DNA of 64,000 nt, from positions 434,001-498,000 of the forward strand of contig JAKLMB010000018.1 of assembly GCA_022813625.1 (NCBI GenBank). The letters are read 5' to 3'. Each line of letters opens with the position of its first letter. Positions within the stretch are counted from its first letter, which is position 1. This DNA comes from Aaosphaeria pasadenensis. Taxonomy: Eukaryota; Ascomycota; Dothideomycetes; Pleosporales. Both the position numbers and the translations under genes were made by a program. Shown one piece after another: positions 56,511 to 64,000 of this stretch. The notes under the pieces are model-generated. The model worked only from the letters and a program-made list of their open reading frames with translations. It had not been told where the DNA came from and did no database searches.

Positions 56511-58677
56511 CTAAGAGGTGGCACCCTGATGAACTTGGTGTCCCTCGCCGCCTTTTCGCCCGCCCGTTTCAGGGTCCAGTTGCTTTTCCCTCTCTGACCC
56601 ACCTGCACCACCACCAACAATGCCTCCCACATCAGCATTATCATCACCTCCCGTCTTCTCCACAACCACCGTCTGAGCGTCCACAGTCCCAGTGATGAGC
56701 GCCTTCAAGAAATTACCATAAAGAACCCTCCCCGGTGTCTCCTTCGTCGCAGCTTTCCCATCCTTCCCTTTCTTTGCGTCCTTCCCAATCCACACATTGC
56801 CCAGCAGCGCCGATGCAAGTATGCTCAACCCCATGAAAGGCAGTATAGAAACAAACGACCACATAACCGCATGAGCCGCCGCATTCTGCACGGCCTCCCT
56901 CGCCTCAGCAGGTAGAGAATCAAAAGCATCCAGCGATGTCGGCGCCCTCGAATCCACGTGCTGCTGCATCGAGGGCAAGACGCCGCGGAGCCCCTGATCG
57001 AACTTATTCGAGAAGACAGCGCCCATCATCGTGATGCCGATGGTCTCTCCAAGCGGCAGCGCAAACGACATGAGCGACTGCACGGAGGGGATCCGCGTCG
57101 GCCAGATGCCCGCGGCGTGCAGGACGACGGGCATGAAGCGGAGGCCGGTGCCTGCGCCCGAGAGCGCGAGCATGCCGTTCACGAGGGACGCTTGCCGCGT
57201 CTCGCACGCCCAGCTCAGGACCGCGATGCCCGTGGCTTCGATCACGGAGCCCGCCATCAGTGCGTAGAAGGTTTGGCGGGGCCAGATGTTGCAGAGGTAC
57301 ATTGCGGAGTAAACGCCTACGCCTAGGCCGGGTGTGTAGTATAGAAGTTGCACTCCTGCTTTGCTGGACGAGTAGCCTTCTGCTAGTTGCCAGTATATCG
57401 AGATGAAATAGAATGCTGATACTAAGGAGGATCCAGACGCGAAGTTGATGATCATCAGGAGAATAGTATCCTTCTTCCTGTACAAGTACGACGGACACAT
57501 GGGAGACTGTTTGGGAAACAGTCGATTCATGATTCGTCCGGGACTGAGCAAGTATTCATGGAGGTAGAACAGAATCCACAGGAAAGCTCCAACGATCAAG
57601 CATGCCAGGACCTGCGGAGACGACCACGCGTATTCCGTCCCACCCCACTGGATGGCGAGGATGACGAGACCGACGCCAAAAATGAAGAGGAAGATCCCGG
57701 GCCAGTCGAAGACGAAGAGTCCCGCGATGTATCCTGTCCTTCGAGAGTCGCCAGGCTTAGCGGAGACGCGCCCCTTGACGAGCTCTGGGCGCAGGAGGAA
57801 GAAGATGAGAGCCATCGACAAGACTGAGATCGGAATCGGGACGACGAAGCAGTAGCGCCAGCTTGCATGGGCGAGATATCCTCCGATGACGGGTCCGATT
57901 GCATAGCTGAGTGACCATCAGTACTTTGCTCGAATGCCTTCATGAAGCATACTATACGTACCTGATACCATTGATCAACGAAAAGATAGTATTATTATAC
58001 GAATTGTCCGCCAAAGAAATATTGTCCGACAGTATAATATGCGTAAGATTCGAAATACCCGCCGCACCAGCGCCCTGGAGCGCCCGACCCAGCAGCAGCA
58101 TGCTCCACGAAGCAGCCGCACAGCAGAGCACGCTGCCGATCAGGATCCAAAACATGTGGAACTGCAGCGCGGTGTGGCGGCCATACACGTCGGCGATCAT
58201 GCCGGAGGACGGGACGAACGTGGTGTATGTGAGCGTGTAGGCGGCTACGATCCAGTTGAAGCTTCCGCTCAAGTGATCTAGTAGCAGTGTTTGTTAATTC
58301 AATTGATTCGTCTGCGAGGTAGGAGTATTGCACGTACTGAAATGTGAAGATATCATAGGCACTGCCGGCGCAACGATGGTGGTATCGACAGCCGCGAGGA
58401 AGTTCGGCAGGATAAGTCCTAATATGACTTTCCATCGATAGATGGTTGCCCTCCGCCTCTCCTGTTCGATCCGAGCATTCTCTTCCTTAGTAAGGCCCGT
58501 CTGCGTGCGAGCCAGCGATGTGCCGTCGATGCTGGTATGACCTTGCGGGCCGGACACCGCTGGAGTGGGTTCTGGCACCAGATGGTGCTCGTCGGTCGTG
58601 GTAGGTAATTGTTGCTTTTCGACTTGGTGGTGCTCTGCGTACTTCCTCCGAAGGTACTTGTAGAGCATGTACGCCAT
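56511..58677 (-). CDS. MFS transporter, DHA2-like (14-TM drug:H+ antiporter type)
   Basis: Exons 58677-58338, 58277-57962 and 57906-56511; 683 residues, joins in phase. A polar ~80-residue N-terminal tail precedes the first helix (KVILGLILPNFLAAVDTTIV). Family motifs: the TM1 acidic AAVDTTIVAPAVP, loop 2-3 motif A-like GMIADVYGRHTALQF, motif B GSVLCCAAASWSMLLLGRAL then QGAGAAGI, and motif C-like YAIGPVIGGYLAHASWRYCF. Further hydrophobic helices continue to about residue 600, followed by a Lys/Gly/Glu-rich cytosolic tail. Such proteins export drugs or metabolites by proton antiport at the plasma membrane or vacuole. No biosynthetic genes surround it, so its substrate cannot be inferred. The C-terminal Gly/Asp/Glu tail is longer than usual. 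Confidence 0.92.
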
Positions 58678-60061
58678 TGTGATCCCTCCAAAGAATAGAA
58701 AATGTAGTTATGTATAAACAATGACAATGACAACTCCAACGCTTGCTTATAGAGAAGGGTGTGTGCAATGCAAAGACGTGAGACTTGACTGAGCGAGATA
58801 TCCTATCCTCATCCCGTACCCTACCCAAGCATCTTATATGAAAAACATCGAATACGCAAAGGTCGAAGCCATCCCATACCTAATGCGGACAGCTTCGCGT
58901 GAGTGGACTCTCACGACGATCCATCCCAGACGATCCTACGATCACACATACAAGTAGGTACGTTCACGTTGCATAGGGCTCCCGGCTGCGGCTGATACAA
59001 TCCCAGCCCTAGCAGCCCTAACGCATCACAGACAGCGTTGCGAGGGGCACTGATCGGAAATGGATCATTCATCAAGCTTCGTTCCCCGACGTTTCCACGT
59101 TGAGAACGAGTTTTTGTAACTCAGCCACGCGAGGGAAGAGACATGACATTGATCTGGGGGCGGATGGAGGGAATCTGACCAATCGCGAAGCAGGTCGTAT
59201 TAGGTTTAGCGTAGAGGTGGCTGTTGGGGAGTGTAAGTGACGTAAGGATAAAACTACTCGTTTTTAGGGGCGATGGAAAGGTTCCTACTGGGAGGAATGG
59301 AGTTGTTTTTCTAGTCGTAGGGCTACGGCTAGCTAGGTGATACTCATCTCTTGTCAAATGGCATTGAATGGTAGGAGGAAAGACTAGATGTAGCGGCCCG
59401 AGTGATGTCCAATCGTCAGTCTTCGCCAGGAAAAGCTACCTTGGACGAGGATAGCTATTCGTTGGAATGAGGGAAAGGAAAGAGAAATGGTATTCTACTC
59501 GTATGGTTACACGCTCTACTGACTGGGTGAATGGCTAAGCTAAAGACTGTTTTGGGCGGAGTGACTTGTGCTTTTTGAGGCAATTGTATCCTTTCTTACG
59601 CTCTAAAATGATCGTGTGTTCTTGAAAGCATGACACGGTCTTTCAAGATTTTAGACGATATCATCGCAAGCGAGTTTAGATGCAACTGTTTGGTTTTCTA
59701 GGAACTGTTACATGGTTAGTTTTGATGTTGCAGAGAGCAGCCCTCGATACTTGAGAATGATGTCACAGATGGAATAGATACGCCCGTTGGATGTCGATGA
59801 TGCACCGATACTTCGTACTTTTTTTCAAGTCAATGCGGAAATAGCAGAGATATTGTGTTTTTCTTCCTCTTCACCATACTCATAGTCTTTATCATCATGA
59901 AAAATATGGTCATACGAGTGGAAAATGAGCAGGCAGCCCGCCAAGCTTCCGTAGATGTCTGACGCAACCTCACGAACTAAAGAAACATCATCCCCCACCA
60001 AAGCTTACTCGTACCCGCAGCATAGCTCCACAAGCACTCTTTTACAATCAATCCGCCCAAC
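58678..60061. other. Divergent promoter interval (MFS / DUF92)
   Basis: About 1.38 kb with both promoters. Exact TACTCGTA motifs lie at 59496-59503 and 60006-60013, the latter only about 50 bases before the DUF92 start codon. No gene seen. Confidence 0.5.
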
Positions 60062-61238
60062 ATGAAACCCGCGATAGCGATCCCAGCTATCGCAGCCCTC
60101 GTCTACCGAGCCTGGTCGCGGAAGTCTCTCACGCCCGTGGGAATCCTGACTGCGTTCCTCACAGCTGTCGCGCACGCCGTGCATCCGTGGAGCGTCTTCT
60201 TCGCCCTCTTGACCGTCTTCTTCCTAGCTGGCACTGCCGTCACAAAGGTACTTCCTCCCTCTTTAAAAACCTCTAGAACACATGATCTAACGATTGCGGG
60301 GAACAGGTAAAACACAATGTCAAAGCAACGCTCACGCAGTCCGCGACGGGCGCATCCGGCGGAGAAGGGCCACGGAACCACATACAAGTCCTCGCCAATT
60401 CGCTCATCGCCTCCGTCTTGATCTTACTACACACATGGCAATTGCATAAGGAAGGGACGTACTGGAATGAGGACTTGTGCTGGAAGTCTGGCGGCGATGT
60501 CATCGTCATCGGTATTGTTGCGTACGTTCGCCCATACTCTTGAGATATACTTCTTTCTTGGTGGAAGCTAATATGGGGGTTAGAAATTACGCCGCTGTCG
60601 CCGCCGACACTTTCTCATCCGAGCTGGGCATTCTCTCTACCTCGAAGCCTCGCCTGATCACCGCACCATGGCGCATCGTCCCACCAGGAACGAACGGAGG
60701 CGTCACAATGGCAGGACTCATTGCCGGATGGGCCGGCGCCTCGCTCATAGCGGGAACATCAGTTTTGCTGCTACCGTTCTGCAAGACTTGGAGCCCGGCC
60801 GACAAGGCGATATTCACGTATGCGATCTCCGCTGCCGGGTTCGCGGGCACGCTGTTGGACTCGCTGCTCGGGGCGCTGTTCCAGGCCAGCGTCGTGGATG
60901 TTCATTCTGGGAAGATTGTCGAGGGCGCGGGGGGCAGGAAGGTCATGATTCATAGCACGATTCCTCATTCCAAGCTCACGGCGGAGGCAGAGGGTGGGAA
61001 GTCTTCTGGTGTGGAGACCTCCGCCAACGCTCAGGCGACGAGGCAGGTGCAGAAAGCTGCAGTTTCGGGGTCGGAGGTTGCTGAGGGACATCATGAGAGC
61101 CGCAAGGTAGAGGCCGGACATGATATTCTCGACAACAATGCTGTTAACATAGCTATGGCGGGGATTGTGAGCGTGGGCTCGATGGCTGTTGCAGCTTGGG
61201 CGTGGGATGTGCCACTGAGCAGCATCGTCAGCATATAA
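60062..61238 (+). CDS. DUF92/TMEM19-family integral membrane protein
   Basis: Exons 60062-60247, 60307-60521 and 60584-61238; 351 residues, joins in phase. Hydrophobic helices alternate with short loops (IPAIAALVYRAWSRKSLTPV, AHPWSVFFALLTVFFLAGTA-like region, HIQVLANSLIASVLILLHTW). The family signature spans the second splice: IGIVANYAAVAADTFSSELG, then LITAPWRIVPPGTNGGVTMA and GLIAGWAGASLIAG, with FAGTLLDSLLGALFQAS after it. The plant relative VTE6 is a phytyl-phosphate kinase; human TMEM19 and fungal members are uncharacterised. A nucleotide- or isoprenoid-phosphate role here would be extrapolation. A polar insert at about 265-310 precedes the last helix. The gene is 350 bp upstream of UMP1 on the same strand. 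Confidence 0.85.
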
Positions 61239-61584
61239 TTTCTGCTAGCATACATTGCAATCTATAGATATAAAATAATTACCTAGATATTTAACTTAAT
61301 CTTATAAACCAAGCACATATACAACGTCCACCTCAAGTTTCATCTCTCTTTCCCAATACGGAAACCATAGTGCCAAGGCGCTAAGGCGGGCGCGTCACAT
61401 TCGCCGCCTAGAGCTCCGAACATCAACAGCTACTCTCGTATGTAATCTGATATCTACAACCTCACCTTTTCCCGTCAACTCCACAACTCCAACCAAACAA
61501 TCAACCACCGCCTCTTACACTCCTCTCCAAACGGAATCAACTTCTTCTGCAAACACTTACCAGTTCCCAACCTAAACCATCAAA
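61239..61584. promoter_or_regulatory. UMP1 promoter / DUF92 3' interval
   Basis: Compact 346-bp tandem spacer. It holds the 3' end of the DUF92 gene and the whole UMP1 promoter and 5' UTR. No clear TATA or PACE-type proteasome element (GGTGGCAAA) was found by eye. Confidence 0.4.
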
Positions 61585-62115
61585 ATGGTACGTCCAACCC
61601 CAACTCTTCCACCCCATCGATCAACCACAACCAACTAACGACCTCACCAGGCTCTCCGCTTCGTCCCCCAAAAAGCCCACCCAACCTCCACCACCCTCGA
61701 GACCTCCGCCCCCTCAGCACCAGGCGTCCACGACGCCCTCCGCTCCCGCCTCTCCCTAACCTCACCCGCCCCCTCAAACACCACAACCTCATCCTCCCCC
61801 GCACAGCTCCAATCCACCCACCCCCTCGAAGCCCGCCTCGCAAACTGGCGCGCCACGCAAGACGCCCTAAAAATGACGATGCTGCGCCGCCAATTCGGCA
61901 TCGCGGAGCCCGTGCGCCGGGGCATGGAGCTCAAGATCGCGCGGGAGGGCGAGTGGAGGCCCGCAGCCTTGGGCGGCGCCGCGGGCGTGCACAGGGATAT
62001 CCTCGAGGGACGGGACGCCGAGATCGGGTGGGAGGACGTTTTCACGGGACAGGAGATGAGGCAGGTTCCGGACTTTCATACCGAGATGGAGGGACGGTTG
62101 AGGATGAATTGGTAG
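61585..62115 (+). CDS. UMP1: Ump1/POMP proteasome maturation factor
   Basis: Exons 61585-61587 (ATG only) and 61651-62115, intron 61588-61650 (GTACGT, branch CTAAC, acceptor CACCAG), 155 residues. Ump1 is the short-lived chaperone that enters 20S half-proteasomes and is degraded as the first substrate on completion. The protein reads MALRFVPQKAHP, then a Ser/Thr/Pro-rich stretch, and the family core: HPLEARLANWRATQDALKMT, MLRRQFGIAEPVRRGMELKI, VHRDILEGRDAEIGWEDVFT. The core (LRR.FGIA.P..R.MEL) is unmistakable. No in-frame ATG precedes the GCTCTCCGC start of exon 2 except the spliced one, so the 3-nt exon is needed for the conserved N terminus. Confidence 0.93.
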
Positions 62116-62870
62116 ATGGGGATGTGGACTAGTCAATGGGGGTGGAGAGAATGGACTTTGATGACGATGGAATGAAGGGGATGGTGTCATGTGGGCATTA
62201 GCAGCACATCATGCATGCATATATACTTACTCGCTCACTCACTTGCATGCCCGAGAGATGTCGAGAAATTGAACTTGGACATGAACGACAGAGCTGCGAG
62301 ACGAACAACACTTGATAGACAAATCAAACCAAATCATACATCAACGCATATGCATCACCATTCACGAGTGACCGCATCTTTTTTTTTCAGATTCTGAATT
62401 TTTCTATTTACCGTTCATTGTGATTTACCGTTCATTCATTCATTCATTCATTGCTCAACCAACCCCTTCCATCATGCCCATGCCCATGCCCATCACCATA
62501 TCACAAGCCCCCTCCAGACAAATCGCTACATCCACTCAAAAAGGCAGGAAAAAGCTGCATGTCCGAAGGAAAAGCCATCAGTAACAGGTCGGTCGGGAAG
62601 GAACTCGAGTGGAAAAAAGTATACTGATGGTAGAAACTGAGCCAGCCCGCCGGTCCTGGCCTGGGCTTCGGAACAGACGTCCATTAATGTCGTCGTTTGG
62701 ATATCATGTGCTTATACAAAGGAAATCTATAAAATCGTTTCGTTTCGCAAAACTGGTGCTGGCGCTGGCGGGCGTACGTATGTTGGCTGGGCTGGCTACG
62801 AGTGCAGTGAGTGAGCTTTGCGTGCGAGCGTGCGTGCGTGCGAGGCGTATGGGTAGTAGCCTGGACTCGC
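62116..62870. other. Convergent 3' interval with short tandem repeats
   Basis: About 0.75 kb between UMP1 and the right-edge gene. Contents: a 14-bp direct repeat ATTTACCGTTCATT at 62406-62419 and 62423-62436, a CATT tetranucleotide run at 62431-62452, and (CATGCC)3 at 62473-62490. No gene seen. Confidence 0.5.
62406..62490. repeat. Cluster of short direct and tandem repeats
   Basis: Two copies of ATTTACCGTTCATT separated by three bases, the second running into five CATT units, then after 20 bases three CATGCC units. All are perfect; probably slippage-prone 3' flanking sequence. Confidence 0.8.
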
Positions 62871-64000
62871 TCAGTAGACGAGGTTGTACCAACAGATCTC
62901 GCCGGTCTGGCAGTCCTTGCGGTAGTAGCACACCTTGCGAGGGATGCGGAGGTTGTCCATGCCGACGGAGATGGCGTTGAGCTGCCTGACGGTGGAGGCG
63001 ACGCTGACGGCGTTGAAGTGGTCGACGGAGGAGGACGTGCCCCCGCCGATGTCTGCGTTGTTGCCGCGCTTCCACTCGAACATGACGTGTGAGCCGTCGA
63101 TGTTGAGCTGCGCGCGCTCGCTGAACTTGACGTGCAGGGAGAGGGCGTCGGTGACGTCCTTGAACCATTCGAGGTCGTAATTTGCGGCGATGAGGCGGGC
63201 GTAGGGGACCGAGACGGTGACCTCGCGGTTACAGGAGATGCGGTGCTGGGGGGCGCCTGGCACGAATGTCGGCGGGATGGGGGCGCGGGCGGAGGACAGC
63301 TGGAGGAGGACGATGAAGATGTTGACGAGGTGGAGGCCGCCGACGACGAAGAGAGGGTGGGCCTGGATGGACCTGAAGCCGGCGGTGGACCAGTCGACGT
63401 TGACGTTGCGGGGGTTGTCGCCGAAGTGCTTGATCACGGCAGTGAGATCGCGGAGAGTGGTCCTGGCGATCTTGGTGGTTTGGTATTCGCCGATGGTATG
63501 ACCTCCATACGAGAAGGTGGAGTTCGCATCCCTTGGAACGCCTCTGATGAGAGGGACGCCAAAGATCATCTTCTTGATGAAGCCCAGGCGGCCGACGTGC
63601 TTGAGATAGGACAGGTAGATGGCAGTGTCTTGGCCACAGATGAAGGTGTTGACATCGTAGAACGCCGCCATGCTCGCCTTGCGGTCCATCTTGGAGGTGT
63701 AGAAGAGGGCGAAGAAGTTGTTGTCGAAGGCGCACTCGTTGTCATCATCGTGGAATTTGATAGCATTGACCCTGCTGTGGCTGCATAGCTTGGGCCTGAT
63801 GCCGGATGGCTGCTTGAGGGCGTGGCCGTAGATCTGGTCTTTCAACTCCTGAGGAAGTCCCCTGTTGCCCAGATACTCATGGAACGATCTGACCGGGGGG
63901 AGGTTCAATTCGATGGGCATGGTCTGCTGCGCGGGATTTCCTTGCTGGGCTCCTGCATCATCGTGGCCATTGTCGTGCTTTGCTTCGGCCTCATCAAGGA
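62871..64000 (-). CDS. Orphan protein with a fungal LPQEL-type (F-box-like/2EXR-like) opening, partial at right edge
   Basis: Open frame from the TGA at 62871 to beyond base 64000. An internal Met at 63920 would give 349 residues, but the frame continues upstream without a stop (DEAEAKHDNGHDDAGAQQGN...), so the real start may lie outside the window. The segment RGLPQELKDQIYGHALKQP resembles the opening helix of many fungal F-box-like or 2EXR proteins (LP.ELR..IY..AL). The rest is a mixed alpha/beta domain (NNFFALFYTSKMDRKASMAA, FKDVTDALSLHVKFSERAQL, HVMFEWKRGNN) and ends TGEICWYNLVY. No catalytic motif is visible. Codon bias is strong, which leaves ORFs in other frames. I infer a lineage-expanded family of unknown function. 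Confidence 0.75.
   Translation of the reverse strand, partial: LDEAEAKHDNGHDDAGAQQGNPAQQTMPIELNLPPVRSFHEYLGNRGLPQELKDQIYGHALKQPSGIRPKLCSHSRVNAIKFHDDDNECAFDNNFFALFYTSKMDRKASMAAFYDVNTFICGQDTAIYLSYLKHVGRLGFIKKMIFGVPLIRGVPRDANSTFSYGGHTIGEYQTTKIARTTLRDLTAVIKHFGDNPRNVNVDWSTAGFRSIQAHPLFVVGGLHLVNIFIVLLQLSSARAPIPPTFVPGAPQHRISCNREVTVSVPYARLIAANYDLEWFKDVTDALSLHVKFSERAQLNIDGSHVMFEWKRGNNADIGGGTSSSVDHFNAVSVASTVRQLNAISVGMDNLRIPRKVCYYRKDCQTGEICWYNLVY

Noticed and set aside
56511..58677. Secondary-metabolite cluster around the MFS transporter
   Set aside because: Neighbours are SAH hydrolase, DUF92 and Ump1; no synthase, P450 or tailoring enzyme is present.

Overview
The window reads as nuclear DNA of a filamentous ascomycete (Pezizomycotina). 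Genes are spread at roughly one per 3 kb. Introns are short (43-300 nt) with GT..AG ends and CTAAC/CTGAC-type branch sites. The gene set is typical of that group: an AA11 chitin LPMO, an AA12 PQQ dehydrogenase, a Whi2-like BTB protein, a Zn2Cys6 factor and serine-rich orphans. A Dothideomycete is my best guess, mainly from the style of the right-edge protein (an LPQEL..QIYGHAL opening) and of the F-box protein; this is inference, not proof. No rRNA, convincing tRNA, transposon, CRISPR array or bacterial-type operon was seen.

Layout, left to right. A secreted protein runs off the left edge (-), then a small one-TM protein (-). An aldo/keto reductase (-) and a Nudix hydrolase (+) share a divergent promoter. 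Next come an AA11 LPMO (-), a Snf5/Sfh1 chromatin-remodeller subunit (+), a low-complexity nuclear-looking orphan (+), an ER-anchored coiled-coil orphan (+), a SURF4/Erv29 cargo receptor (+), and an inosine-uridine nucleoside hydrolase (+) facing a short Zn2Cys6 regulator (-). Then SEC13 (+), an F-box protein (-), a secreted AA12-type dehydrogenase (-), a 1134-residue serine-rich orphan (-), a 5.5-kb gene-free stretch, a Gcn20-type ABC-F protein (+), a Whi2-like protein (+), S-adenosylhomocysteine hydrolase (-), a DHA2-type MFS transporter (-), a DUF92/TMEM19 protein (+), the proteasome assembly factor Ump1 (+), and an orphan running off the right edge (-).

Most genes are unrelated housekeeping units. 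Possible functional links are the early secretory pathway pair SURF4 and SEC13 (COPII cargo receptor and coat), the oxidative polysaccharide-degradation pair AA11 and AA12 (26 kb apart), and the purine-related nucleoside hydrolase and SAH hydrolase. None of these is arranged as a cluster. Exon structures were worked out by hand from splice consensus, reading phase and family conservation; most join in phase without stops. Two start problems remain: the Whi2-like gene has no visible ATG, and the right-edge frame is open to the window end.

The least explained signals are these. A short motif, TACTC(C)GTA, recurs almost only between genes. SEC13 and UMP1 each have a first coding exon consisting of the ATG alone. 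There is a perfect 16-bp palindrome at 14683, a transition-biased degenerate duplication at 33.3-33.45 kb, and an orphan protein carrying two copies of a VTIN...G..NI motif.
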